A stretch of 61,304 nucleotides of DNA from QHYU01 sp041493955 (GTDB lineage Bacteria; Acidobacteriota; Terriglobia; Acidiferrales; UBA7541). Below the pieces are notes generated by a model that did not search any database, was not told where the DNA came from, and saw nothing but the letters and a program-made list of their open reading frames with translations. The stretch is from contig JBGPZW010000002.1 of assembly GCA_041493955.1 (NCBI GenBank), positions 1 to 61,304 of the forward strand, in the 5' to 3' direction. How positions within the stretch are numbered: position 1 is the stretch's first letter; the number at the start of each line of letters is the position of its first letter. Positions 44,722 to 53,287 of this stretch are shown here, one piece after another. The translations under genes and the position numbers were made by a program.

Positions 44722-45960
44722 TTAAGGTAGGTAGAAACGCGGGACGCGTTTGCCCAGGGCGCAGAGCAGGTCCGAGGTGACCGTGCCCAGGCTGCCCGCC
44801 ACGTCGGAGACATATTGCTCGGCCGGGCCGTCGGCGCCGTAGATCGTCGCCACGTCGCCCAGGGCCACACCCTCGATCCCGGTGACGTCCACCATGGCCA
44901 GGTCCATTGAGACCACTCCCACCAGCGGCGCGAACCTTCCGTGGAGGATTAAGCGGCCGCGATTGCCGAGCGCACGCGCCAGGCCATCGGCATAGCCCGC
45001 GGCGATCACCGCAACCTTCGAGGGTCGCTGCGGGACGAAGCGCGCGTTGTAGCCCACGCCCTGCCCCGCGGCGACTTCGCGCAGGGAAATCACCCGCGCC
45101 CGCAGCGCCAGCGCGGGAAGGAGCGGCAGCCTGGCTTCGGATTCCGCCTTGCGCGCGGGCGGATCATAAAACTGGTGATACCCATAGAGCACGGCGCCGG
45201 GACGCACCATGTCCGCCCAGGTGCTGGGCCGCGCCGCAACCGCCGCGCTATTGGCCATGTGCACGATTCCGCGGGGAACTCCCAGCTCCGTCAGGCGCGC
45301 CAGCGCCCGGGCAAAGATCTTCTCCTGTTGGTCGGTCTGCTCAGAAGTGAAAACCTCGGAGGAAGCAAAATGCGTAAACGTGCCCTCCTGCCGCAGGTGG
45401 GGGCAAGCGGCCAGCTCGCGCGCATAGCGGTCGAGGTCGAAGGGGGAGACCCCGAGCCGGTTCATGCCTGTATCGATTTTCAGATGAAAACCGAACGGGC
45501 CGCGCAGGCCGCGCTTCGCGCGCGCAGCGGCGCGCTCGAGGTGGCGCAACTGCTCGCAGCCGGTGATCGCCGGGGTGAGGCGGTGCTCGAGCAGGCGCTG
45601 CTCTTCGCCCGCCCAAACGCCGGCGAGCACCAGGATGGGCTGGCGAATGCCGGATTCACGCAACTCCGCGCCCTCGGCCGTGCAGGTGACCCCGAACCAG
45701 TCCGCTCGGGCCTTGGCCATGGCTTTGGCTACCCGCACGGCGCCATGCCCGTAGGCGTTGGCTTTCACCACGGCCAGGACCTTGCACTCGCGCCCGCTTG
45801 CCGTCGGCTGCGAGTTGACGTACCGCTTAATGAGGCGCAGGTTGTGCGTGAGCGCGCCTAGCTGCACCTCGGCCCACACCGGCCGGCCGTCGAATTTCAC
45901 CGCAGCCTTCTTGTGCGACTTCTGAAGTGTCGCTTGGGGCGATCTTTGCGCGGTGGCCAT
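44722..45960 (-). CDS. alr: Alanine racemase
   Basis: 412 residues. Makes D-alanine for peptidoglycan. The PLP-lysine motif VVKANAYGHGA lies near residue 64, and GFHLKIDTGMNRLGV near 167. The C-terminal domain carries the catalytic Tyr segment GVGYNARF and the VSMDLAMVDVTG block. A 20-residue basic N-terminal extension precedes the usual start. It stands alone between gaps of 173 nt (towards yacL) and 364 nt. Confidence 0.96.
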   Translation of the reverse strand: MATAQRSPQATLQKSHKKAAVKFDGRPVWAEVQLGALTHNLRLIKRYVNSQPTASGRECKVLAVVKANAYGHGAVRVAKAMAKARADWFGVTCTAEGAELRESGIRQPILVLAGVWAGEEQRLLEHRLTPAITGCEQLRHLERAAARAKRGLRGPFGFHLKIDTGMNRLGVSPFDLDRYARELAACPHLRQEGTFTHFASSEVFTSEQTDQQEKIFARALARLTELGVPRGIVHMANSAAVAARPSTWADMVRPGAVLYGYHQFYDPPARKAESEARLPLLPALALRARVISLREVAAGQGVGYNARFVPQRPSKVAVIAAGYADGLARALGNRGRLILHGRFAPLVGVVSMDLAMVDVTGIEGVALGDVATIYGADGPAEQYVSDVAGSLGTVTSDLLCALGKRVPRFYLP

Positions 45961-46324
45961 GAGTCCTACGATTCGAGACTAGTCCAAAATGCCGCCTCAG
46001 AACACGGAGAAGAACGCGGTCTGCTCCGTTTAGTAAACCTGCCCGGGGAGCAAAGAGAGCAGGCGGGCAGCCAAAGCGGAGCCCTCTCCTGAGGCGAGCC
46101 TGGGCCCCGCAACTGCTTGAGCGCACGGGGTTAACCTGGCTGGAGGCTGCTTGCGCCTGCGGTCGCCGTGGGCAAATTCGACAGCAGCGCGGCAGGGTCC
46201 ACACACTCGTGGCCGCGTCGAGACACCCACCAGGCCCGACGAACCACACTCGGCAGCAGGCCAGCGAGCGGCCACACGAGTATAGTATGCTGCGAGAGGA
46301 TTCGGCAGGGTAAAGGCGGGGCAA
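45961..46324. other. 364-nt intergenic region
   Basis: No open frame of note. The right part has a 12-bp inverted repeat (46205-46281) directly followed by a TATAGT box (46281-46286) ahead of the next gene. Conserved RNase P, tmRNA, SRP and 6S signatures were looked for and not seen. Confidence 0.55.
46205..46281. repeat. Inverted repeat, possible structured RNA or operator
   Basis: ACTCGTGGCCGC (46205-46216) pairs with GCGGCCACACGAGT (46268-46281) with a 2-nt bulge; loop of 51 nt. The right arm abuts a TATAGT box. Confidence 0.4.
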
Positions 46325-47083
46325 ATGGGCAGCAGTCAAAGAGGCACTTCGCGTTTGCTCCTCAGTGGTCTCCTGGCGGTGTTGTTGTGTGCCGCGGGCT
46401 ACCTCGTTCTACGGCGACAAACCCCGCCTCCCGCGCCGTCAGCCTCCAGCGCCTCTCCACCTTCTGCAGCAAGCACGAACGCCGCCCGAACAGGAATCCC
46501 TGCTCCGGCGGCGCCAGCAAGTCCTGCGAAGATTTCGAGCGCTGCGCCCCCAGCGAAGAACAGACTTGCTCCGGGCTCCGGCGCGCCAGCCCAGCGCCCG
46601 CCCAGCAAACGGCAAACGCCCAACCGATGGGCGATCTCCGGCCGGGTCGTTCAGACCAGTGATTATTGTGGCGGCGCAAATCCATCCCAGGAGATGCTGG
46701 ACTTTCTGCGGCAGGAGAAGCCTTTTCCCGGCAAGCTGCTGTTTATCCGCGCCGGGGCCGTGAACAATTTCGCGGAGCCCGCCCTGCAATCCTTCACCTC
46801 GGATGCCGCAGGCAACTTTGAACTTTCTCTGCCGCCCGGCGACTATTGTGTGGTCGAGGAGAGCAAGAAAGACAAGCTGAAGATTCCGGACTTCACCAAG
46901 GAAAACGCGGACCTCGCACCCCGGGACGCTTACCGGCTGACCAGCGAACAGTGCCTGCGTGAGTGGTGGCAAGCCTGCGACAGATCGCTGAAAGTCGGGA
47001 AGCAAGACCTGAAGGGTGTGGTCATCCACTTCCATCACACCTGCCGCCCGCCCTGCGTCATCGGCGGCCCGAAACCCAGATAG
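46325..47083 (+). CDS. Membrane-anchored carboxypeptidase-regulatory-like protein, Cys-rich
   Basis: 252 residues. One N-terminal hydrophobic helix (about 11-28), a 70-residue Ala/Pro/Ser linker, then a globular domain. The domain begins ISGRVVQTSDYCGGANPS and includes LLFIRAGAVNNF, a Cna-B-like turn (SDAAGNFELSLPPGDYCVVEE) and a Cys/His end (FHHTCRPPC). It resembles a carboxypeptidase-regulatory-like family I recall from Bacteroidetes. The paired Cys suggest disulfides outside the cytoplasm. Monocistronic. Confidence 0.72.
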   Translation: MGSSQRGTSRLLLSGLLAVLLCAAGYLVLRRQTPPPAPSASSASPPSAASTNAARTGIPAPAAPASPAKISSAAPPAKNRLAPGSGAPAQRPPSKRQTPNRWAISGRVVQTSDYCGGANPSQEMLDFLRQEKPFPGKLLFIRAGAVNNFAEPALQSFTSDAAGNFELSLPPGDYCVVEESKKDKLKIPDFTKENADLAPRDAYRLTSEQCLREWWQACDRSLKVGKQDLKGVVIHFHHTCRPPCVIGGPKPR

Positions 47084-47124
47084 TCCGAGCGCCGGCCCGG
47101 CTCCTCGCTCCCAGTCCAGGCTTC

Positions 47125-48486
47125 CTATTCCAAGTCCACTGGCGTCCAGGAGTCTGGGGCGGCTTCTTCAAAGCGCGTGTAGGTGTTCAGGAAAACGAAC
47201 TTGAGGCGGTCCGTGGGGCCGTTGCGTTGTTTGGCGATGATGATTTCCGCCTCGGCGCGCTCTGCCGGGGTCTGAGCCGGCTTGTACATGTTGGGCCGGT
47301 AGATGAACAGGACCACGTCGGCGTCCTGCTCGATGGCGCCGGATTCGCGCAGGTCGGCGAGCTGCGGCGCGCGCTCCTCGCGTTCCGGCGCGCGGGTCAA
47401 CTGGCTCAAGACCAGCACAGGCACCTTCAACTCCTTGGCTAGGCCCTTCAGCCCGCGGGTGATGCTGGTGACTTCCTCGTTGCGGTTGGAGAAGCGCCCG
47501 CGCGCGGCGACCAGTTGCAGGTAGTCCACCACCACCAAGGACAGTCCCTTGTCGCGCTTGAGCCGCCGCGCCTTGGCCCCCATCTCCACCACCGTTGCGG
47601 AGCCCGAGTCGTCAATCCACAGGGGCACTTCCGCCAGCTGGCCCAGCGCCTCGGTCATCTTGCGCCCGTCTTCGCGGCTGAGGTGCCCGGTGCGGAATTT
47701 GTGCGCGTCGATATGCGCGTAGGAGGAGAGCAAACGCAGCAGCAGCGACTCCTTGGACATTTCCAGGCTGAAGATGGCCACGGGCTCCTGGCTGCGCACC
47801 GCGACGTTCTCCGCGATATTGAGCGCCAGGGCCGTCTTGCCCATCGAGGGCCGCGACGCGAGGATCAGCAGTTCGGAGGGTTGCAGGCCGGAGGTGAGAT
47901 TGTCGAGCTGGCGATAACCGGTGGCGAGCCCCGTGATCTGCTTACCCTCGGTGAGAATTTTCGAGAGCCGGTCGAAATTGTCGCGCACGAGCTCCTTGAC
48001 GCCGATGAACCCGGCGCGGATGCGGTCTTCGGCGAGCTGGAAAATCTCGGATTCAGCGCGGTCGAGGATGACATCGGCGTCTTCATCGGCCTCGAGCGCC
48101 TGCTGCTGGATGGCGTGGGTGGTGTGGATGAGGTTGCGCAGCACCGCCTTCTCCTTGACGATGCGGGCGTAGTGGTCGATGTTGGTCACGCGCGGCACGC
48201 CGTCCATCAGTTGCGCCAGATAAGCGGCGCCGCCGGCGGCTTCGAGCTCGCCGCGCCGATGGAGCTCATCGGTCAGGGTCACCAGGTCGATGGCCTGCTG
48301 TGCTTCGCCGAGGGCCATCATCTGCTGGAAGACGCGCCGGTGCTGGTCGAGGAAGAAATCCTCGGGCCTGAGGCGCTCCACGGCAGCGTTGAGGGCGTGG
48401 TTGTCGAGCAGGACGGCGCCCAGGACGCTTCGTTCGGCGTCGAGGTTCTGGGGCAACGGGCGTTCGAGGGTGAGATCGGTGGCCAT
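47125..48486 (-). CDS. dnaB: Replicative DNA helicase
   Basis: 453 residues. The N-terminal domain begins PQNLDAERSVLGAVLLD; the RecA-like domain has Walker A ASRPSMGKTALAL near 214-226, DYLQL (Walker B) and the QLTRAPEREERAPQLADLRESG block. No intein is present. It opens the replication fork and loads primase. The ATG at 48486 is chosen because family homology starts at once; no strong ribosome site. It sits downstream of rplI, a widespread order, but a hairpin in the 306-nt gap may separate the two transcripts. Confidence 0.97.
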   Translation of the reverse strand: MATDLTLERPLPQNLDAERSVLGAVLLDNHALNAAVERLRPEDFFLDQHRRVFQQMMALGEAQQAIDLVTLTDELHRRGELEAAGGAAYLAQLMDGVPRVTNIDHYARIVKEKAVLRNLIHTTHAIQQQALEADEDADVILDRAESEIFQLAEDRIRAGFIGVKELVRDNFDRLSKILTEGKQITGLATGYRQLDNLTSGLQPSELLILASRPSMGKTALALNIAENVAVRSQEPVAIFSLEMSKESLLLRLLSSYAHIDAHKFRTGHLSREDGRKMTEALGQLAEVPLWIDDSGSATVVEMGAKARRLKRDKGLSLVVVDYLQLVAARGRFSNRNEEVTSITRGLKGLAKELKVPVLVLSQLTRAPEREERAPQLADLRESGAIEQDADVVLFIYRPNMYKPAQTPAERAEAEIIIAKQRNGPTDRLKFVFLNTYTRFEEAAPDSWTPVDLE

Positions 48487-48792
48487 AGGGAATTCGCTTT
48501 TTGTTCGCTGATTATCGCGCCGCTGGCCCGGCCGGGCAAGGCTTTTTTGCCGCGGGCGCACTGGCTACCCCGCAGAGCGGGCGAAGACAGGCATTGTGAG
48601 CGGGCGCGGCCGCGGCGTCAATGTTCCGGGCCGGTTCGCGCTGTGCAGGACTGAGGAAGCCTGTGGGAACAGTGGAAATCTCCGGTTTCGGAAAACCTGT
48701 GGAAGAGCGGTTCAAGCCTGAGGATAAAAAAACGGCAGTTCTCTGGAACTTGTGAGCGCCGCTCGGATACCGGCTGGTGCGCAGTTCGACGC
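48487..48792. other. 306-nt gap between rplI and dnaB
   Basis: No gene seen. It contains a terminator-like hairpin (48726-48750) and two TTCC(C)ACAGG motifs on the minus strand that only loosely resemble DnaA boxes. Confidence 0.5.
48726..48750 (-). terminator. Terminator-like hairpin after rplI
   Basis: Minus strand: AGTTC-CAGA-GAACT, then GCCG, then seven T. The stem is short and 4 nt separate it from the T tract, so it is at best a weak intrinsic terminator. Confidence 0.4.
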
Positions 48793-49239
48793 TCAGCCTT
48801 CGCGCTGGACGATCACCTTGATCGCTGCGGCAACGTCCTGGTGGAGCTTGGCGGTGACCTGGTATTCGCCGATCAGCTTGATGGGTTCGGCCAGCTCAAG
48901 GCGGCGCTTGTCCAGGTTGTAGCCCTGGGCCGCCAGCGCTTCGCAGATGTCCGCGGAGGTCACCGAGCCGAACAGTTGGTCGTTTTCGCCGGCCTTGCGC
49001 TTGAGCGTAACGCTGACCGCGGCCAGCATCTCGGCGAGCTTCTGCGCGCTTTCCTTCTCCGTGGCGGTGCGCTTGGCCAGGGTGGCGCGGATTTTCTCCA
49101 GGCGCTTCAGGTTGCCGGCTGAAGCGGGAATGGCCAGCTTGCGCGGCAGTAGATAGTTGTTGGCGTAGCCGGCAGCCACGTCCACCACCTGGCCGCGCGT
49201 GCCAAGCTTTTCGACGTCTTCCTGCAGGATAATTTGCAT
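48793..49239 (-). CDS. rplI: 50S ribosomal protein L9
   Basis: 148 residues. The N-domain MQIILQEDVEKLG with GYANNYLLPRKLAIPA (rRNA-binding), a long connecting helix, and the C-domain ending QVTAKLHQDVAAAIKVIV are all intact. ATG at 49239 with a GGGGGA purine stretch upstream; an upstream in-frame extension lacks family homology. Part of rpsF-rpsR-rplI. Confidence 0.98.
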   Translation of the reverse strand: MQIILQEDVEKLGTRGQVVDVAAGYANNYLLPRKLAIPASAGNLKRLEKIRATLAKRTATEKESAQKLAEMLAAVSVTLKRKAGENDQLFGSVTSADICEALAAQGYNLDKRRLELAEPIKLIGEYQVTAKLHQDVAAAIKVIVQREG

Positions 49240-49274
49240 CGGTCTTCCCCCGGATCCGGTTGTGACGCGCCGCG

Positions 49275-49580
49275 CTATAGTTGGGTGGCGAAGGGCAGCA
49301 GGGCGATGTTGCGGGCGCGCTTGATGGCCTCGCCCAGCCAGCGCTGGTGCCTCGAGCAGGTGCCGGTCATGCGTCGCGGCAGAATCTTGCCGCGGTCTTG
49401 CACAAAAGGCTGCAGCATCTCCACTCTCTTGTAGTCGATAAAGTCCACCCGCTCGACGCAGAAGCGGCACACCTTCTTCTTGCGGAAATACTGGCGCTTG
49501 CCCTTGCGCGGACCTCCCGGGGGCCCCCCTTCACGGCGGGGCGGGGGGCCGGACTGATGTTGCCTGGGTTCTTCTGCCAT
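49275..49580 (-). CDS. rpsR: 30S ribosomal protein S18
   Basis: 101 residues. The conserved core runs from CRFCVERVDFIDYKRVEML to the ILPRRMTGTCSRHQRWL block; CxxC plus a later Cys mark the zinc-binding type. The N-terminus is longer than usual (30 residues, Pro/Gly/Arg-rich). 14 nt after rpsF, 35 nt before rplI. Confidence 0.98.
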   Translation of the reverse strand: MAEEPRQHQSGPPPRREGGPPGGPRKGKRQYFRKKKVCRFCVERVDFIDYKRVEMLQPFVQDRGKILPRRMTGTCSRHQRWLGEAIKRARNIALLPFATQL

Positions 49581-49594
49581 GATTCTCCCTTTCG

Positions 49595-49993
49595 TTAGCT
49601 TGCGGCGGCGGCCTGTTCGCTGGGGGCCGCGGATTTGCGCGGCCGCCGCGCCATCTTGCGCTCGCGCCGCCGGATCAGCTTCTGCTGCCGCTTGAGTTCT
49701 TCATCCAAACGGATGGTCTGATACTTGATGACCGGGTCGGACACTTTGAGGCGGCGCTCGAGCTCCTTGATCATCTCGCCCTGGGTGCTGCGCAGCACGA
49801 GGTAAACGTAGATGCCTTCGCGGTGCTTGGACACGCGGTAGGCCAGCTTGCGGGTGCCCCAGCGCTCGACTTTCTCCACCTTGCCGCCGCGCTCGGCGGT
49901 CGCCTGTTCGAGCGTGGCCACCACCTTATTGATTTCCTCTTCCGGCGTGGCGGGCCGGCAGATGAAGATCAGGTCGTACAATCGCTCTTCCAT
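49595..49993 (-). CDS. rpsF: 30S ribosomal protein S6
   Basis: 132 residues. Ferredoxin-like fold signatures: LYDLIFICRPATPEEEI at the start and KVEKVERWGTRKLAYRVSKHREGIYVYL in the middle. The C-terminal tail is strongly basic (RRRERKMARRPRKS), longer than in E. coli and without the glutamate tail. It pairs with S18 in the ribosome, matching the gene order. Confidence 0.97.
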   Translation of the reverse strand: MEERLYDLIFICRPATPEEEINKVVATLEQATAERGGKVEKVERWGTRKLAYRVSKHREGIYVYLVLRSTQGEMIKELERRLKVSDPVIKYQTIRLDEELKRQQKLIRRRERKMARRPRKSAAPSEQAAAAS

Positions 49994-50017
49994 GTTCCCT
50001 CGATTCGTTGGCTCCAG

Positions 50018-50611
50018 TTAAATCAGAATCTCCCCGGGCGGCGGCACGCGCTTGTTGAAACGGCTCATGGCGCGGGGCACGCCTTCGGCCAGGATCAACG
50101 TCACCGCCGCGGCGGCCTCCTCGACCATCTCCGCCGCGATTTCCAGTTCGGCCTTGCCCATCGGGTGCAGGACGTAGGCGGCCAGGTCGCCGACCGGATA
50201 TTCGGGCTGAACCCCCATGCGTACCCGGGCGAATTCATCGGTTCCCAGGGCGCCGATGACTGATTTCAGCCCGTTGTGCCCGCCGGCGCTGCCGCGTTCG
50301 CGGATGCGAATGATGCCCCAGGGCAGCGCGACGTCGTCATAAACCACGATCAGCCCGGCGGCTGGATCGCACTCGAACCGTTTGGCCAGCTCCCATACTG
50401 CCAGGCCGCTGACGTTCATGTACGTCTGCGGCTTGGCCAGCAGGACTTCCTGCCCGGCCAGTTGTCCGCGGCCGATGTAAGACTTGGCCTCGGGCCTCTC
50501 GATGCGGATGTCGGCGGCTTCCGCCAATTGATCCACGACCAGAAAACCCAAGTTGTGCGGCGTCCAGGCGTATTCCGGGCCGGGGTTGCCGAGGCCAACA
50601 ATCAGCCGCAT
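50018..50611 (-). CDS. pth: Peptidyl-tRNA hydrolase
   Basis: 197 residues. Releases tRNA from stalled peptidyl-tRNA. It has MRLIVGLGNPGPEYAWTPHNLGF with the catalytic His near 20, KPQTYMNVSG near 67, and RGSAGGHNGLKS near 113. ATG at 50611 begins the family fold; an 8-codon longer frame is possible. Order rplY-pth-rpsF is conserved in many bacteria. Confidence 0.97.
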   Translation of the reverse strand: MRLIVGLGNPGPEYAWTPHNLGFLVVDQLAEAADIRIERPEAKSYIGRGQLAGQEVLLAKPQTYMNVSGLAVWELAKRFECDPAAGLIVVYDDVALPWGIIRIRERGSAGGHNGLKSVIGALGTDEFARVRMGVQPEYPVGDLAAYVLHPMGKAELEIAAEMVEEAAAAVTLILAEGVPRAMSRFNKRVPPPGEILI

Positions 50612-50674
50612 CCGTTCATCCACCCGCGCGCGCAACGCCAGCAGCAGGCGTAGAGCTTCCCTGCCACTGCAGCG

Positions 50675-51388
50675 CTACTTTTCCTTCTCCTTGCCCTTGC
50701 TCTCGGCCTTGCCTTCGGCCACGACCTCTTCGCCCTCTTCGACTTCCTTCTTGCCCTTCTTGATGACTTCGGGCTCGGCAGGCACCGCTTCGGCTGCCAC
50801 CGCGGCCTCGACCGGCTTCTCTTCCTCGACGCGCAGCGCCACGACGTGCGCGAGCACGCGCTGCGGGTCGGTCAGCAGCTTCATCTTCTGGGCGTCGAGC
50901 AGCAGATCACTGGCGCGGAGCTGTTTGCCGATCATCAGTTCGGTGACGTCCACTTTGAATTCGCCGGGAATCTCGCCGGGGAGGCACTCGATTTCTACTT
51001 CGCGGGTGACCATTTCAAAGATGCCCCCCTGCAGCTTGACACCCTGCGGCTCGCCGAAGGTGTGCACGGGCACCTTGACGCGCATGCGCACGTCCATGGC
51101 GATGCGAAGCATGTCCACGTGAAGCAGCGAACCCTTCACCGGGTCCACCTGCCAGTCCTTCAGGATGACCTTGTGCTCCCCGCCGGGGACCTTGACGGTG
51201 AAGATGGTGTTGTGCCCGGACTCCGAGCGCAGGATGCCGGCCACCTGCTTGGCGTTCACGGCCACGGCCTGCGCGCCGCCCTTGCCGCCGTAGAGCACCG
51301 CGGGAATCTGCCCGGAGCGGCGGATGCGGCGCGCCGCGTTCTTGCCGCGTTCTTCGCGGGGCGTCGCTTCGATGGTGATCTGCTGCAT
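50675..51388 (-). CDS. rplY: 50S ribosomal protein L25 (TL5/CTC type)
   Basis: 237 residues: the N-terminal 5S rRNA-binding L25 domain (about 1-90, with IPAVLYGG and SLLHVDM) and the C-terminal TL5 beta domain (about 95-190), followed by a Glu/Lys-rich tail of about 45 residues. This is the long form linked to general stress in some bacteria. It lies between prs and pth in the usual prs-ctc-pth order. Confidence 0.97.
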   Translation of the reverse strand: MQQITIEATPREERGKNAARRIRRSGQIPAVLYGGKGGAQAVAVNAKQVAGILRSESGHNTIFTVKVPGGEHKVILKDWQVDPVKGSLLHVDMLRIAMDVRMRVKVPVHTFGEPQGVKLQGGIFEMVTREVEIECLPGEIPGEFKVDVTELMIGKQLRASDLLLDAQKMKLLTDPQRVLAHVVALRVEEEKPVEAAVAAEAVPAEPEVIKKGKKEVEEGEEVVAEGKAESKGKEKEK

Positions 51389-51406
51389 ACGTCCTTCCTT
51401 TGATCG

Positions 51407-52351
51407 CTAGATAAAAAGTTCGCTGATCGATGTTTCTTCGTGGATCGAGCGGATGCCGCGGGCGAGCAGCTCGGCCACGGTGAGCACCTTGATCTTGCCG
51501 ACCTTCTTGGCCTCGGCGTTCAGGGGCACCGAATCGGTCACCACGACCTCTTCGATGGGCGAATGGCAAAGGCGCTCCACCGCGGGCCCGGAGAGCACCG
51601 GATGGGTGCAGGCGGCATATACCTTGGTCGCGCCTTCCTTGAGCAGGGCCTCGACAGTCTTGACCAGCGTGCCGGCGGTATCAATGATGTCGTCAACGAT
51701 CAGCGCCGGGCGCCCCTTGACCTCACCGATCAGATGCATCACTTCGCTCACGTCCACGTCCACGCGCCGCTTGTCCACGATGGCCAGGGGCGCATCGAGC
51801 TTCTTGGCGAAAGCGCGCGCGCGTTCCACCCCACCCGCGTCCGGCGAAACGACTGTGATCGCCTTCAGCGCCTTCTTCTTGAAATACTCGACCAGCACCG
51901 GCGATGCGTACAGGTGATCCACCGGCACGTTGAAGTATCCCTGGATCTGCGGCGCGTGCAGGTCGAGGGTCAGCGCGCGGCTGGCCCCAGCCGTCTCCAA
52001 CAGGTCGGCGACCAGCTTGGCGGAGATGGGCACGCGCGGCTTGTCCTTGCGGTCCTGCCGCGCGTAGCAGTAATAGGGCACCACCGCGGTGATGCGCCAG
52101 GCCGAGGCGCGCTTGAACGCGTCAATCATCATCAGCAGTTCCATCAGGTGGAATTCCACCGGATGGCAGCAGGGCTGCACGACGAAGACGTCGGCGCCGC
52201 GCACGTTCTCCAGGATCTGAAAATAGATCTCGCCGTCGCTGAACTTGCCGAGCGCCGCCTGGCCCGGGCTCGCACCCAGGAAGCGGCAGATTTCCTCGGC
52301 CAGCGGCGGATTCGCGCTTCCGCTGAAGATTTTGAACCTATCGTCAGCCAA
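51407..52351 (-). CDS. prs: Ribose-phosphate pyrophosphokinase
   Basis: 314 residues, class I. Makes PRPP from ribose 5-phosphate and ATP, feeding hpt, apt and purH elsewhere in this window. Diagnostic parts: FKIFSGSANPPLAEEI at the start, the RQDRKDKPRVPIS flexible loop near 98, DLHAPQIQGYF near 130 (metal-binding His), and the PRPP loop ALIVDDIIDTAGTL near 216. Confidence 0.98.
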   Translation of the reverse strand: MADDRFKIFSGSANPPLAEEICRFLGASPGQAALGKFSDGEIYFQILENVRGADVFVVQPCCHPVEFHLMELLMMIDAFKRASAWRITAVVPYYCYARQDRKDKPRVPISAKLVADLLETAGASRALTLDLHAPQIQGYFNVPVDHLYASPVLVEYFKKKALKAITVVSPDAGGVERARAFAKKLDAPLAIVDKRRVDVDVSEVMHLIGEVKGRPALIVDDIIDTAGTLVKTVEALLKEGATKVYAACTHPVLSGPAVERLCHSPIEEVVVTDSVPLNAEAKKVGKIKVLTVAELLARGIRSIHEETSISELFI

Positions 52352-52361
52352 TGTCTTGCCT

Positions 52362-53276
52362 TCAGGCGCCGCACGGCATCTGCTGGGCGCGGCGGTATTG
52401 TTCCCGCGAAAGGGTCTCGCAGACGAAAACCTGGTCTCTCAGGAACCCCCGGGCAGCTCGGCGCGCCTGCGCTGGGTTTCGGAAAACTGCGAACACCGCC
52501 GAACCGCTACCCGCCAGCGCAGCTTCTGCAGCTCCTTGCCGGAGCAGATCCCGCTTGATCCGGGCCAAGCGGGGGTGCCGCCGGAAAACCGCCGCCTCAA
52601 AGTCGTTCGAGACGCCGCCCCCCTGCGGGCTCCAGCACAGAGCACAGAAACCCCATAGTTTAGGGGTTTGGCCGGTCTTTGTCAAACGAAGGCTGGCGGG
52701 CCGCCGTCCGAGCCACCGATAGGCGTCACGCGTGGAAACGGCAATGTCGTGCGGAGAGACCACGACGACGGCGCGGGCCGGCAAATCCGGCAAAGGATAG
52801 ATCTCATCGCCGCGGCTGACGCCCAGCGCCCTGCCGCCGAACAGGAAATACGGCACGTCCGCACCCAGGCTGGCGGCGATTTCAATCAGCCGCGCGGGGG
52901 GAAGTTTCCGGCCTGTGAGGCGCAACATGCCGAGCAGCGCCGCGGCGGCATCGCTCGAACCGCCGCCCAGGCCGCGCCCGACCGGGATTAGCTTCTCGAG
53001 TTCCACGCGCACCCCGTGGCGGATGCGCAATTCCCGCCGTAGCGCATCCACCGCGCGATAGACCAGGTTGTCGCACCTGCGCGTCGCCGCCAGCGCCGTG
53101 TCGCCGGCAACAGTGAGCTCAATGCCCCTCCGGCGTTGCAACGTGAGCGTCAGCGTGTCGTGCAGCCTGATGCTCTGGAAGATGGTGCGCAGCTCGTGGT
53201 AGCCGTCCGGGCGTTTTCCCAAAACGTCCAGACAGAGATTCACCTTGGCGAAGGCCGGTAAACGTACCGAGGGCAT
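52362..53276 (-). CDS. ispE: 4-diphosphocytidyl-2-C-methyl-D-erythritol kinase
   Basis: 304 residues, GHMP kinase. Phosphorylates CDP-ME between IspD and IspF in the MEP pathway. FAKVNLCLDVLGKRPDGYHEL at the start, PVGRGLGGGSSDAAAAL (ATP-binding) near 98-114, and a C-terminal AALAGSGSAVFAVF. The ATG at 53276 begins the family homology; the frame opens 53 codons earlier without recognisable content. Order ispE-prs-ctc-pth is common. Confidence 0.96.
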   Translation of the reverse strand: MPSVRLPAFAKVNLCLDVLGKRPDGYHELRTIFQSIRLHDTLTLTLQRRRGIELTVAGDTALAATRRCDNLVYRAVDALRRELRIRHGVRVELEKLIPVGRGLGGGSSDAAAALLGMLRLTGRKLPPARLIEIAASLGADVPYFLFGGRALGVSRGDEIYPLPDLPARAVVVVSPHDIAVSTRDAYRWLGRRPASLRLTKTGQTPKLWGFCALCWSPQGGGVSNDFEAAVFRRHPRLARIKRDLLRQGAAEAALAGSGSAVFAVFRNPAQARRAARGFLRDQVFVCETLSREQYRRAQQMPCGA

Positions 53277-53287
53277 AGGTCGGGATT

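Noticed and set aside
45961..46324. RNase P, tmRNA, SRP or 6S RNA
   Set aside because: The conserved cores of these RNAs were looked for on both strands and not found; only an inverted repeat remains.
47515..48654. 379-codon plus-strand frame
   Set aside because: Antisense to dnaB.
48600..48720. DnaA boxes upstream of dnaB
   Set aside because: The TTCCACAGG-like motifs match TTATCCACA at too few positions; no origin features nearby.
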